A stretch of 64,000 bases of DNA from Epiperipatus broadwayi (GCA_028023455.1 JAQFVV010000324.1:124001-188000), one strand, 5' to 3'; positions 9,280-22,683 are shown, counted from the stretch's first letter. Made by a program: numbers and translations. Notes: generated by a model not told the origin, from the sequence alone.

Positions 9280-11446
9280 TGTAATAATAATGAGTTATTC
9301 ATTTAGAATATGACAGGTTGTATTTATTAGTTCCAGCTTTCTACAGATAACATTTAAATAAGTTCAATAATTTTACATGTGGAAGCATCATTCCTAGATA
9401 TGATATTTATCCACTATATTTGATTCTACATAATAAAGTATTAAATAAAATTAATCATGAATATATTTTCTTAGTTTAGTGATTCAATTAACTTAAACTT
9501 AACTCCTCTAAATATTACTTATTCTAACTAAATCTCAAATATATTTTTATAAATATCATCTTCAAATGTTACAGCAATAATTCTGTAAGGTGTACCAATT
9601 TATCAAGTGGCTTAACTATAAAATATACATGTGCACATACATCTACATCTATAAATAGATAAAAATTAAGTTATCAAAAAATTAAATCTATATAACATTT
9701 GTTAAATTAAATATCATTCATTCAAGGTTAATTCTTTCACACAAAATAAATGTGTTGTATGCAAAATAGTTGTATAATTACTAAATAAATAACCTATTCT
9801 TCATATCTACATGTCACTGGAGAGAATGCTGAAATATTCATTTATAATAAAATGAAAGTATAATGCATAAATTTAGTATTTAAAAAAAAATACATCAATT
9901 TATAACTCTATTTAAAAAAAATAAAGTTCATAGATGTTTTCTAAATGTTTATCTCATGACTGTATAAAACATGTGGGAATCTGTGGCAATGCAAAAAAAG
10001 ATTCAATAGCACTTAGAGGTGAAAATTTTAAGTTCTTTTAGTCTATTCTTCATAGGAGTTCTTTACACACATAGTGACAGTGATTCAGTGAAGTTAATTA
10101 GCATTTTCTTGCAATTTTTAAATAAATTCTGTAGCAGTTTTATTTTAAATATCTCTTCTCAGGATATTTGGTAGATTATTTTAAATATATAACTAGATGT
10201 CTTTATCATGTCAGATGGAAAATTAGCAAAGCAGTTGAAAGATTAATGAACTTCTAAACAAATTTAATTTAACCACTCATGTCTATTAATTGTTCGTATA
10301 TAAAAGTTTTTTTGTAAATATACCATAGAAGTAAGCAATTAACTAGTATCAGTAAATAGTAACAGTAAGCAGTGGGTCATAGTAGCCATATTCAAATGTT
10401 ATTAATATATTAACCTTCTCTGATTGATGTAGGCAATTTCACAGGATCCTTCAAACACATAGTTTGATCTATATGCATCTCATCCATGCCAATTGTTTTA
10501 ACCTAAAGAAAAACCTATATACCTGAATGTTAACTTTTTTGAATGTTGTCACATTAAGAAATAGAACACAACATATTACATTTTAATAAAAATAAATAAA
10601 ATAAAATCATGTTATATAAATTACATTAAAATTGATAAAGTATTTCTCCATTATTTTAAAACAATCATGCACACACACCTTATTACCATTATTATAAAAT
10701 AAAAGACTTTTAATATTATATATTCCTAGAATTTAAATCTATTATATATTGACTTTATTATATTTTAGCAGTCCATGTAAAATATTTGATTAGAAAAATA
10801 GAATATTAATTTTAGATAAATCATTAGAAATATTTTAAAATAATTCTTGTAAGTAAAAATTGCTACATTAGATTTATAATTATAAATATGATTACATTAT
10901 AAGCCAATAAACATCACATGACCATTGATAACATTATCATGTTATCAATAACTTTTGTAATTGAGAACATTTTGTTTATAGATTATCTTGTGTATTTTAA
11001 AGATTGCATTGGATTTCTCCATCACAATGTATATATATATATATATATGGCCTTCTAAGGAATTTGTAATAATTTACCCAAGGCAATTCATTTCTGTATA
11101 ATGTAAATTAATATTTAAAAATATAATTACTATTGTATCTACTTAAAATTTCTATATTTGATTTTTTCACGTTTTTTTTTTGTAAAATATTTTTTAAAGA
11201 AAAAAATTACCATTTAAAAAAAAAAATTCATAGAACTAACTCTATTATTTACTATCATTTTGAAAATACTTGTATAAAAATATTATAAGGTAATGTAACA
11301 TATACATACAAAATGTATATCATTTTACCCACTACGTATATTAAATGACAAATTCACTTTATTTATATTTCTTAACACTAATCTAATATCGATAAAAGTG
11401 AGAAAGTTAAAAGTGAAAATAAATATTGTTTTTTTAAATATATAAG

Positions 11447-11478
<32 letters not shown>

Positions 11479-12580
11479 ATACTAATATATATATATATAT
11501 GTTAGTATACTATAAAAATGTTGAAGACATTAGCTTGTATGACTTACTGATAGATTGGCAAACTTTTGAGCATAAAAACTTCAGATTGATTTTAATTTTG
11601 GCACTTTCAGAACTTCTTATGAATTTTTCAGCACAAAAAATCATTTGAATAATTTACTAATGAAAAAATCAAATAACATATTCCCAAATAATTTACCATC
11701 ACTTTAATAAATAAATTTTGATATAGTGCTTAATAATATAAAAACTCACATATTAGTAAATTAAGGTTATTCAAATTAAAAATAAATAGGACAAATTATA
11801 TTATATTCTAATTTTTTCATGTCTTTTTGACATGTTCTTAAGCTTAAACCATCTTTTTTATGTGTGTTTTCGTTTTTTTTTTTTTGCTGTGCTGATCTCT
11901 TGGCTACCTACACTTGACAATGTGTGTGGGTTTTTTAAACTATATTTTAAAAAAAAATAAAATATTTTCTATTTTATTTTTACATTTTTTATAAATTTTT
12001 TAATTAAAAGCATAAATTAAAAAAATTAGATTATATTAAAAAATATCAACTTTCTAAATTAAAAAAAAAAGTAATAAGCAAAAATAAATAATAAAAACAT
12101 TATTTCCATTTTAGATTTCAACCTCAAAAAAATAAATTTAATGAATTATTTAAGACAAATTTGATTAACAGTTTGGCATCATTTTATTTTATGAATTCCT
12201 ACAGGCAAATTGTATTAAATTTTCAACTTTTTATTGGTTAATCACAGAATTAGCAATATATTGTACCGTGTTCGAATATGGGACAATCGAAACACTGGTC
12301 TCTTAGGCAGAGAAGAACATACTCAGAGAATATGTATGTCCAAACGATAGCTATAAAGTATATAACTAGCATTACATTTCCAGGACATAACTTCTTCTCA
12401 ACTGTTGAGTTCAACACCAAGTTCAAAGCACTTTTTTGTTTTGTGTAAACATGGGCGCCAGCTATTTATTCAGAAAGAATAAACAATGCACTTTGAACAA
12501 TGGCCACTAACTCAACGCCTAAGTTATACCCATAGACTAGCTGAGCTCCTTATAATCACTAACAGATTATACACAATTAG
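9280..12580. other. Long AT-rich stretch, no gene seen
   Basis: No coding frame of note. Contains a TA run near 11035-11047 and a hairpin at about 11474-11517, where TTATAGTATACTAA is followed by a TA run and TTAGTATACTATAA. The block 12240-12560 is less AT-rich (GGGACAATCGAAACACTGG, AACATGGGCGCCAGC) but has no frame; it could be part of an unrecognised LTR or DNA element. Confidence 0.4.
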
Positions 12581-12594
12581 TGATGAAAATAATT

Positions 12595-12652
12595 CATAAA
12601 AGAATTGATGAAAAAGAATTGGCAAAAAGAATTGATAAAAAGAATTGACTGA
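12595..12652. repeat. Short tandem repeat of AAGAATTGAT-type units
   Basis: Four imperfect copies of a 13-16 bp unit containing AAGAATTG with A-rich spacers. Confidence 0.8.
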
Positions 12653-13970
12653 CAAATAAAGTTTAAGTTCAAAGACCATTTATTTTAATTAACATTTACT
12701 AATTTTAAACATTTTAAAATCTAATATAACACATGCACATTTTAAATTAACACACTATAATATATATCTTATGAGAAAGCATAAATAATATTTGACATTT
12801 ATAAAATCATATAGCATTCACAAACACGCACATCAATAGTTCATTTTATGCATGCTTATAGAGTTCAAATTACTTGTCTCTGGAGGCTTTATGAATTTTC
12901 TTATGAATGCAATGGCTACTTTATAAATGAGAATAAGAAAATGTTTACCTAGGATTTTGAAATGTGGATACATCTTGCTGTTGCTGCTTCTAATGAAGTT
13001 TATCTAACTGGTTAGATTTGAAGTTTTCCTGCAGAGATTTGATGTTTATTAGTTGGTATTATTCCTGGAGACAATTAGATACTGACTGAGATTCTTCAAG
13101 CTGTTATGCAGACATTATTTAAGATTGGGTATATTGGCTGTTTTCATCGGACTTCAGGCTGGAGAGACATATGTTCCCAAAAGCTGCTCAGCACTGCATT
13201 TTTGTTTCTGGATACATAATAAACTGAACTGTTATCTGAACTGAAACAATTAACTCGACTGAATGATTGTCATTACTGCCTGTTTGATAAAAAAATTGGC
13301 TATTTATACCTGCGATGTGTTGTCCTTTTAAATCCTCCGGCAATATCTGTTGTCGAAATTTCTTTAGTAACTAATCCTTTTTAATCTTGATGTTGGGTAT
13401 TTTAATTAGCAGCCATAACAAATGTGTTGTTTTTTGTTTTTAATTAGTAGCCATGCAAACGTGTTTTTTTAATTCTTTAACCTTCATTTATTTATAATAT
13501 TTAATACACATATATATTATTTACATTCACACATATTTTTATTAACAAACTTATATTAATCATTTATGCATATTGTAATATAATTTACTATTTAGTTTTT
13601 TAAGATGACCTTTTCTTTTACTTAAACTCGAATGAAAAGAGATTTATATTTTTAAACTTTTTAAATTATATTTCAACTAATAATAATAAACTCTTTACTT
13701 CATTTATAAAGCTTTTAGTTTGACTTTTTGATGCAAACTCCCCCTCCCCCAATTAATTGATTGTAACTTTTATTTTAAAACTCTTTGACTTTTACGTTTA
13801 CTAAACAAACTGCAGTAAAACTCTTAAACTTTTAATTTTACGTTTTTGTTTTTGTTTTTTAGAAAGATTTTTATTTAATAATTTTTTAGATAAAATTATT
13901 ATGTACCAATTAGATGTTGGTACAATATATATATATATATATGTTATACTTAATGTTTTCACAGTTATAT
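12653..13970. other. AT-rich stretch with a mildly GC-richer core, no gene seen
   Basis: 12960-13460 has more mixed composition (CTTCAAGCTGTTATGCAGAC, GCGATGTGTTGTCC) but stops in every frame within short distances. No RNA gene recognised. Confidence 0.4.
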
Positions 13971-13974
13971 GATG

Positions 13975-14158
13975 TAGATAAATTATAAGTTTTTGGGATG
14001 TACCGTGTCTTATTTTTCATTGAGCACCGATATTTCGACGGAATATCAACCGCCATTTTCAAGATTAACTTTGAAAATGGTGGTTGCTATTCCATCGAAA
14101 TATCGATGCTCAATGGAAAATAAGACACGGTACATCCCAAAAACTTATAATTTATCTA
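13975..14158. repeat. 88-bp-arm palindrome containing TTTCGACGGAATA
   Basis: Left arm 13975-14062 and right arm 14071-14158 are reverse complements with only a few mismatches, separated by 8 bp. Each arm holds ACCGTGTCTTATTTT-type sequence, GAGCACCGATATTTCGACGG (right-arm form with single changes) and CCGCCATTTTCAA. The reverse reading contains CGAAATATCG, reminiscent of the GAAA-NNNN core edge in PLE terminal repeats, but no complete ribozyme can be drawn. Probably a foldback element. Confidence 0.85.
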
Positions 14159-14169
14159 TATATATATAA

Positions 14170-15506
14170 TTATATTTGTTTTGGTTTAGTTTCTAAAATA
14201 CAAATTAATAATTTGTCACATTATTAAAGTAAGGTTTTTTTAAAAAATAAATTTCTATTCATAATAGACAAAAATAATTTATAATGCTCAACATAAGATG
14301 TATTTTTATCAGCCAATTATAAATTGCAGCCATTAATCATTGATTTCTTTCGATTTGTCTTCTTATAAAAATAAATATTTTCTAATACAATCTGAATTCT
14401 TCTTCTAAAATAATTATTATTTCACTAATATTTTGTGAATAAAAAGATAAATACATAAAAAAGTATAGAAAATATATGTTTTCATTTTCAAAATCAAAAT
14501 GAAGAAATAGAACTATCAAAATTGATGACAGGTGTTCTACAGCAAAGAGAACATGAAACTATCAATCAGTGCCTTTGAAGGCAGTAACTTGGATCATTGT
14601 AATTAGCATTAAATTTAAATATTATTGATTTATTAGTTGTAAAAAAATATAAATATGGCAGCATTATTCAGTACAGTTTTTCTAAAAAATGAATAGAAAA
14701 TTAGCAAAACAACATTAAAAATAGTGAACTGAGAATTAAATGTTCATTTCATGCTCTTGAACCATTCAACCAGAAGTTTAAATAATGAAAATATTTTTTT
14801 ATATTAAAAAAGAAACAACAAAAATTTTGAGACAGTTATCCATAGTAGATGTATTTAATTTGATATCATTAAATTTTCATTTGATTAATGTTTTGGAAAA
14901 AGCAAATATATTCAAATAAAATTTAAATGAAAATATTATATATTTATTAAAAAATAAATATTTATTAATTTTATAAAAAAAAATAAAAAATAAAGTTTTT
15001 TTGTGTTCTTACTTATCAACAAAAGCCTATGTTGCACCAATTGAAAGGTATAATTTTGTCTCTGTACAGAATAAATACATTCCCCTTACTGTCTCTTTAT
15101 TTTTTATTTGAATCACTGATAGTTTTTGACATCTAAATATTAGAGTTAGAATTAAAATGTTATTATTAATAAGCATTGATTTTCAAAAATATTTATGATA
15201 GTTTTAAATAATTAAAGAGTTAATAAATAGGTAAATTTCAGACAAATTTGCAATTTAAATACAAATTTAATTAAGATTAGTAGTGTTGATACATTAAATT
15301 ATAATCACAATAAGTGATTATGTGTGTCTGCATGAATGGTGGACTAATTAATCAAAGATATTTATTAAAGTTTTTTAATATTAAAAAAAATGAACTAAAA
15401 ATTGAATATAATGATATACTAGATATATTTTGCTAATACTTTGAAATAATTAATTAGTAACAGAAAAACCATTATATTAGTTTATTTAATTTATGAAAAC
15501 TAAATT

Positions 15507-15548
<42 letters not shown>

Positions 15549-16900
15549 AGTTGGTTTTGAGAATTTTATTAAATGACATAATAAGTATTAATGATGATAG
15601 ATTTTATTATATTACTTTGTTATAGAATGTTTGAGGTAGAGAATTTTACAATTCATAAAATACACTAAGAAGAGGTTATATTTTTATGTCCTATAGACAA
15701 TAAAAGATATTATAATTTTATAAGGCCAAAGAATAGCATGTTATATATTGCATTAATCTTAAGAAATATTGCTCTTAATTAATATGACTATATATTGTAG
15801 TTGACTTTCCCTGAACACAAGTTATTTAGATCTGGAGATATGATATTCCTAGCAATTACAAAATATATTTTAAACACATGTTAATAATCATGAAAAAATA
15901 GTCTAGAATTTAGTTATAATATATTAAAAAAAAAATAAAGTATCAAATATTTCAACTTAGAGTTATTTTGTATCTATTGTCTAAGTAATTTAATATCTAT
16001 CAATGATAAATAAGTTTAAATTATATTAAATCATATAACTACTTATTACAGTTTACTTAGTAAATAAAGTTTAGATTGCCAGCACTTCCTGACTTTTTCT
16101 ACCATAGTATTTCTTTAATCATCTACTTCTTCATTGGTAGAAGTGTGACTAAAGTCATTTAGAGTTGATTAACATTATTTGTTTGTTCCACTATATATAA
16201 ATTATATACAATTTACTCAAATATAGAAAAAAAAAGCGTTTAAGATGTCAAAAGATAAAATCTGTCAGTATTAATAAGATAATTAAGTTTTTTGTAGATG
16301 TTCGCACTAATACTTAAACCAAATCGTTAATAAAACAAAAATTACAGATCATTTGTAGAACTGAAAATAATACATTATCATTTTACATTAATATATGAAT
16401 AATGTATTGAAATCATAGTTATTTAGTTGAACTGATAATTTATTCATCGTATTTGTCAAATTTATTAAATAAAACTTTTTTGAACTTATTATTTGTGTTT
16501 GATATTAAGACATCAAATATGCACTTTAGGACAGAAGTTACAAAATGTCTCATAAAACTCTGATTTAGGCAGAGATAAAATTTGTCTATATCAGTGGTTA
16601 GCCATGTATAGTGGAAAGATGCATAGAATGGCAAGGAAATGAACATGATAGGAGTATACAACTAAGTAAAGATAAATGAGAATTGTAGATTATAATTTTA
16701 GTCAGATAAAACCATATTTATAATAAAAGTTTTATAATGAAAATGAATATGCTAGTAGAACTCGAAGTTTTTTCTGTAACACTCAAACAGATGAGCAACA
16801 AAAATGATAATGATTGAGTAGACATTTTAAATCCAAGGGTTCAAACTTTTTATTAATTAATAAATGAAATTATTTTAAATACAGGCATTCTTCATATACC
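14170..16900. other. AT-rich stretch, no gene seen
   Basis: Stops are frequent in all frames. A TA microsatellite occupies about 15511-15541. Nothing else recognised; small frames such as 16440-16661 have no family features. Confidence 0.45.
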
Positions 16901-17020
16901 TGGAAATTAATTGTAAATATAGGGAATTTGAATGTAGACTTTCAAGCACCCTTCAACTATCCACACTATCGTATACCACTGATACATATGATCACACACA
17001 TGTAGAAAAGATAAATAATC

Positions 17021-17064
17021 ACCCATATACATATTTTGTGCAAAACCAGCATTCATCAGTTAGT
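17021..17064 (-). ncRNA. Degenerate hammerhead B2
   Basis: Minus-strand CTGATGA (complement of 17053-17059) is intact and helix II can form (ATGCTGGTTTTGCAC). The conserved G12 of GAAA has become A (T at 17037 on the plus strand), so cleavage is not expected. The change is that of a decayed CpG. Confidence 0.55.
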
Positions 17065-17831
17065 TCAGATCACCATCATCTCTTTCCCTTTTTCACACAC
17101 ATATAATCAGTGTTCAGTTTATATTAAGATAGCAAATCTTCATTCTTTAATGGTCAGGCTTCAATCCACTCCAAACTCCAACTCTTCAGCCATCCATACC
17201 ATTGAAAATCTGCTGACGGAATGCCCAAATCCCATGCTGATACCAATATTATTGTTATGTTTATGTTGACCTCAAGTCATTCTGACCCTCATGTATAGGA
17301 TCTTATCTATTTAAATACAAAGAAGGGGAATGGGCAGGATGCAGCCTGGAATGTGTAATATTTGAAATACAGACATTCTTTATATATCTGGAACTTAATT
17401 ATAAATAGGGGGATTTAATTGTAGTCATGTGTATCAGTAGTATGAGATAGTGTGTATAGTTGAAGAGTGCTTGAAAGTCTGTGTTCAAATCCCTATATTT
17501 ACAATTAAGCTCCAGATATATGAAGAATGCCTATATTTTAAATATCACACATTCCAGCCTGCATCCTGCCCATCCCACTTCTATGTATTTAAATGGATAA
17601 GGTCCTTATACATGAGGGGTCAGAGTAACTTGAGGTCAACATTGGCATAACAATAATATTGGCATCAGCATGGGATTTGGGCATTCCATCATCAGATGTT
17701 CAATGGTGTGGATGGCTGAAAAATTGGTGGTTGGAGTGGATTGAAGCCTGTCTATTAAAGTATAAAGATTTTTTATCTTAATATAAACTGAGCACTGATT
17801 ATATATATGTGTGTGGGAGATGATGATCTGG

Positions 17832-17875
17832 ACCAACTGATGAGTGCTAGTTTAGCATGAAATACATATATTGGT
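17832..17875 (+). ncRNA. Type I hammerhead ribozyme B3 with intact core
   Basis: Helix I: ACCAA (17832-17836) pairs with TTGGT (17871-17875). Core CTGATGA is 17837-17843. Helix II: GTGCT (17844-17848) pairs with AGCAT (17854-17858) over the loop AGTTT. GAAA is 17859-17862. Helix III is three pairs, ATA with TAT (17862-17864 with 17867-17869), over a 2-nt loop. The cleavage triplet is ATA with cut predicted after A17870. All invariant hammerhead bases are present. Minimal helix III is characteristic of PLE and animal retrozyme hammerheads, which usually act as dimers. Function is inferred from the fold. Confidence 0.78.
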
Positions 17876-17999
17876 GATTATTTATCTTTTCTACATGTAT
17901 GTGGTCATGTGTATCAGTGATATGAGATAATGTGAATAGTTGAAGGGTTCTTGAAAGTCTGTGTTCCAAGTCCCTTGTATTTATAATTAATAAATGAGT

Positions 18000-18380
18000 A
18001 AAATAACTCCCAGTTTGTGATGTTGAGTGTGAAATTGACCATTATACTATAAATATGTATGAATATATTTGATAAGTGGAGCTTTCAATTTTTAGTTAAA
18101 AGATTGCAGCCACCTTTTTACTAAGATGGAAACCAATCAAGAAATGCATCTTAGTGCTGGCAGTATATATTTTTTCTCAACCTCAGGCAACTAATATTGA
18201 TTTCTGCTATTTCAGTAATAACGTGGCTATAGATTTTTAACTAAAAATTAAAAAATGGAAATCTCCATTTATTAAATATTTCCAACAGCACATGTGCTAA
18301 AATCTAAATTATAATATATGTATGTGTGTTTTCCAACAGCACATCTGCTAAAAACTAAATTATAATATATATTTATATAT
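18000..18380. repeat. Inverted and tandem repeat cluster
   Basis: CAATTTTTAGTTAAAAGAT near 18087 is mirrored near 18225-18256 (TTTTTAACTAAAAATTA). Then a segment starting TTCCAACAGCACAT occurs twice, near 18279 and 18329. No gene. Confidence 0.7.
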
Positions 18381-18768
18381 TTGGTATGTGTGCGTGCGCG
18401 CGCGTGTGTAAATGAATATTATGATTTTTCCATTTATAGACTTATCTGTTATCAAAATTAGTATCGTGATATTTGAACTGCATCACCACCAATCAATATC
18501 TCGATAATAGATGTCAAACCAAGAATGTTGAAATATTCAATATGCGCAAGATAAACCAAAATTTATGCTTATATCTTTTACTGTAGTTCACTTTAAAATT
18601 AAAATAGGCAATTAACTTCCAAGTAACCTTTGTAAATTTGTTTATTATATCTATTGACAGTAAGTATTTATTTTTAATTGTTATTTTATACATTAATTGA
18701 TTAAAGACAATGACGATTATATTTAAACGTAAAACTTTAAAATAACAATATTTTTTTCTTTTGACTAG

Positions 18769-18808
<40 letters not shown>

Positions 18809-20117
18809 CAGTCAATAAATAACTCTGTCTACAACACGCATGCATATCTATGTGTCATACACAGAAGAAAAAATCAGTAGTAATATTTAGTTGAGTATGC
18901 TTTCAGTACTGTGTATCAGACTCATGGTGAACGAACTAAACCAAACTGGTTAAGATTCCAGTATATGCTCAATAGAATACTAATATTTCTTAGATTGACA
19001 ATATTATTAGACTTGGCAATAAACCAGGCCAGTTTTATCTTCTTTCTATCATTAGGCTCATTTGCAAACTACATTAATTATTTGAGAATAAAATTTATGT
19101 CCAGCATTTTTCTTTATTAAAGAAAACAGAATTAACTTGAGAATCTATTTTAAAATTTTTATATTGCATATGTGTTGTCATAGGAACATTAATATATTAG
19201 CTTTTGTCTTTACATACAGCCAGGACTTTGGCAAAGTATTGAATGTATACGTTATACTTACCATTCTGCTCCACCCTATCTTTTGGAATTGTTGGTCAGT
19301 CTGTTTAGACATAAGGTTGAATTGAAGCTGACATTAAAATGTTTCAAACTATTTCTTTTAATTTCACATTCAAATTTGGAATATAAGCCAAGGAAACACA
19401 TTCTTTTATCCATTTTATTTGTGTTGTTTTAAACATAGCTTTATCATGAAACAATGTTAATTGTCTATATAATGCATTCTAGTTGTACTCAACATTTATT
19501 AAGTCATTAGCATTTCTCTTAATATTCTTCTTCCTAACTGGCTCAAAATTTTATAGTATAAATTATGGTATAGAAAAACATTTATGTTGTAGAAAACACT
19601 TAAATTCTGACAATTTATACTTTAAAAAAACATGTGATGAAGTGCATATAAAACTTCTTACATTTAATGTCTTGATAATCATTTTGTACACAACCTCACT
19701 ATGGTCTCCATATAAATTCAGATTTAAATATTTTAAATTTTTATTAATCTCCAAATTATAGTCTATATCCAATCTTAATTATTATTTAAATTTTTAAATA
19801 TATTCTCAAATACACTTCTTGGATCACATACAACACATTATCTCCATATCTTCTGCATAAAATATAATTTATATTCACTAATGGCTATATAATACAATCC
19901 TCAATCTCTGATACATACAAACTGCAGACGATGCCACTCACTGTCAACCTCATTGGCCATCTTTTCTCCATTTGGTAATAGTTTTTTAAATAACTTTTAC
20001 TAATACCTCCCCCCATTGATCCAATCTAAAACTTCAATAATTAATTTCACTTTATATACACCTACATAATACTTAATATTGTAACAATAGCTTCTTTATT
20101 ATGTTTATTTATTGCAG

Positions 20118-20118
<1 letters not shown>
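18381..20118. other. AT-rich stretch, no gene seen
   Basis: Includes a TA microsatellite at 18773-18804. Several frames of 60-92 codons on both strands (for example 18911-19120 and 19483-19761) are Phe/Ile/Leu-rich and show no domain, so I treat them as chance. Confidence 0.4.

Positions 20119-20160
<42 letters not shown>
20119..20160. repeat. TA dinucleotide microsatellite
   Basis: Uninterrupted alternating AT run. Confidence 0.95.
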
Positions 20161-20164
<4 letters not shown>

Positions 20165-20559
20165 GAGAGAGGATTTCCATCTTTGATATATATTCACTGT
20201 ACTGATCATATACTAGCTCAATGATGTCTCAATCTCAAACACAAGATAGAGACTTTTGAAAAGATAAGAATGACCCTTGTATCTTTAAGCCTAGACTTTA
20301 ATTGTATGGTCAAATCTGAAGCATCTAGATCTTTCTTTATTCAATAGGTGTGTTATGTTGATCTATTTCCATCATCTATGAGTGAATGTTGAATGTATAG
20401 ATAATTTGAAACTTTATTTAAATGTTCCAAACACAAATGTGTTAGTAATAACACACAAATAGACAACACAGGTTAGTAATCACACAATTTTTTGAGTAGT
20501 ATTATTCTCCATTCTTCTTCAGGTGTTTCTGGTCTATATGCACAGTGACAATATTCACT

Positions 20560-20640
20560 TAGAAGTTGAACTCGCACTTTTAGATTCTTGAATATCAAAT
20601 TTAAGGCAAATGCTTTAACCAACTGAGCTATTATGTCAAA
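20560..20640 (-). repeat. tRNA-like SINE head, left arm
   Basis: Minus-strand text contains an A-box (AGCTCAGTTGGTTAAAGC) and about 45 nt later a degenerate B-box (GTGCGAGTTCAAC), the internal RNA polymerase III promoter of tRNA-derived SINEs. Too degenerate for a tRNA gene. Confidence 0.55.
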
Positions 20641-21359
20641 GGCAACATATACTAGAAACTTGATATATTTATATATGAGGGTTGGTTCAAGTCCTCCTGG
20701 GTCCTTCAATTTTTTTATATAAGCAAGGCTAATTAGTTTATTATTATTATTATTAATATTATTGTTTAGTATTTTTTCCTAAGAGCAAGATTAATTAAAG
20801 GCTTCCATATATTGTGTATTGCCACATTAGGTTGACTTATATGATTATTTAGGTCATATGAGCAGCTTAACTTGAATTTTCTTCTATGCATTTTCCCCTC
20901 TTTATCCAATATCTTTGTATTTTCCTCAATTAAACATATGATCATTAGTACATACATGAAATGCTACAGTAGATACATCTGTTTTTTCTCTTTTAATCAT
21001 AATTTGTGTTCTTGCAATGATTGTTCAACAGAGTGACAGATCATGTATATACTAATGACCATATGTTTAATTGGGAAAATACAAAGATATTGGATAAAAA
21101 GGAAAAAATGCATAGAAGAAAATTCAAGGAAGCTGATCATATGACAATAGTAAATAATCCTATTAGTCAACCCAGTGTGGCAATTCACAATGTATAGAAG
21201 CTTTTAATTAATCTTGCTCTTAGGAAAAATATTAAACAATAATAATAATATAAAAAAACTAATTAGCCTTGCTCATATAAAAAATTTGAAGGACTCAAGA
21301 GGATTTGAACCAACACTCGTATATAAATATATCAAATTTCTATGATATTTTGCCTTTGA

Positions 21360-21440
21360 CAGAATAGCTCAGTTGGTTAGAGTGTTTGCCTTAAATTCTG
21401 GATTTCAAGAATCTAAAAGTGCGAATTCAACTTCTAAGTG
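21360..21440 (+). repeat. tRNA-like SINE head, right arm
   Basis: Mirror copy of the left-arm sequence: A-box TAGCTCAGTTGGTTAGAG and B-box GTGCGAATTCAAC. Flanking text matches the left arm, so both were duplicated with the palindrome. Confidence 0.55.
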
Positions 21441-21829
21441 AATATTGTTACAGTGCACATAGATCAGCAATACCTGAAGAAGAGTGGAGAATAATGCTAC
21501 TTGAAACATTGTGTAATTACTAACCTGTGTTGTCTATTTGTGTGTTATTATTAACAAGTTGTTTGTATTTGAAAAGTTTAAATAAAGTTTAAAATTTTCT
21601 ATACATTCAACTTTCACTCATAGATTATGGAAATAGTCCAACATATCACATCTAATAATATACCACCATCACAAACCTTCAGACAAATACTTTCTTTATT
21701 CACTTTTATATCCATTAGTTTCTTTCACATATTAACATTCATGAAATTTTTCAACTTACTATGTGTTAGCATTACAAATTATTAGACACTATGCAATATT
21801 CAATGCTATTTACTAAGCACAGAGATCAT

Positions 21830-22680
21830 ATGTAATTAAAGAGAAAAACTTTCCACCTTTAATATATGTGTTGTGGAATCTTATAATAGCTCAAGAATGT
21901 CATGTTGAGTACTGGGGATACTCTCAAACTCAAACACAAAATAGAGACTTTTGAAAAGGTACATCTTATCTGTAAACCTAGATTCTAATTATATAGGCCA
22001 ATCTGAAGCATTTTAGTTTTAAAGCATGAAGATATTTATTCACTTTCACATATTAACGTTTGGGAAATTTTTCAATTTACTATCTGTTAATATTACAAAT
22101 TATTAGACACTATGCAATATTCAATTCTATTTACTAAGCACAGAGATCACATGTAATTAAAGAGAAAGGATTTCTATCTTTAAAATATATGCTATACTGA
22201 TCTTATAATGGATTAACAATGTCATGTTGAATACTGAGGATATTCTCAACTCAAACACAACATAGACACTTTTAAAAGAGATCAGTATAGTATATATATT
22301 AAAGATGGAAATCCTTTCTCCTTAATTATATATGATCTCTGTGCTTAGTAAATAATATTGGAATATTATATATTTTCTAATAATTTGTAATATTAATATG
22401 TTATAAATTGAAAAATTTTGTCATTGTTAATATGTGAAAGAAAATAATGGATGTAAAAGTGAATAAAGAAACATCTTCATGCTCTCAAACTAAAATATTT
22501 TAGAGTGGCCTATATAATTAAAATCTAATTTTAAAGATAAGCTGGTCACTCTTATCTTTTCAAAAGTCTCTATCTTGTGTTTGAGTTTGAGAGTCATTGA
22601 GGTGTTATAAGATCAGTACAAGGCATATATTAAAGGTGTAAATCCTTTCTCTTTAACTACATATGATCTCTTTTTGCTTA
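21830..22680. repeat. Cluster of direct and inverted copies of one interspersed repeat
   Basis: The motif TAATTAAAGAGAAA followed by TTTCCA/TTTCTA-CTTTAA and, 60-90 bp later, CTCAAACACAAAATAGA with TTTTGAAAAG, appears in plus orientation near 20161, 21836 and 22156, and inverted near 22300 and 22560-22660. The 22106-22203 and 22280-22370 blocks form one local palindrome. Looks like repeated insertion or foldback growth of a short non-coding element. Confidence 0.7.
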
Positions 22681-22683
22681 GTA

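Larger units (their letters stand above)
16910..17985. repeat. Large family B palindrome
   Basis: Arms of about 500 bp (roughly 16915-17425 and 17470-17980) are imperfect inverted copies centred near 17448. Recognisable paired blocks are GACTTTCAAGCACCCTTCAA, ACCACTGATAC, CAAGTCA next to TTCTGACCC, and GGGATGGGCAGGATGCAGCC. Each arm carries a hammerhead at the mirrored position (17053-17059 complement and 17837-17843). Several 60-80 codon frames in both directions are shadows of this repeat and are not genes. Confidence 0.85.
20347..21653. repeat. 1.3-kb palindrome carrying a tRNA-like SINE in each arm
   Basis: Left arm 20347-20966 and right arm 21040-21653 are inverted copies (position i pairs with about 42000-i), diverged by point changes and small gaps. 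Shared blocks include ACACAAATAGACAACACAGG and GAAGTTGAACTCGCACTTTT. The minus-strand frames in the left arm are by-products of the repeat. Confidence 0.85.

Noticed and set aside
17036-17836. Frames of 66-77 codons in the family B palindrome
   Set aside because: They are copies of one repeat read in mirrored positions and stop after the repeat boundary; a non-coding ribozyme repeat explains them.
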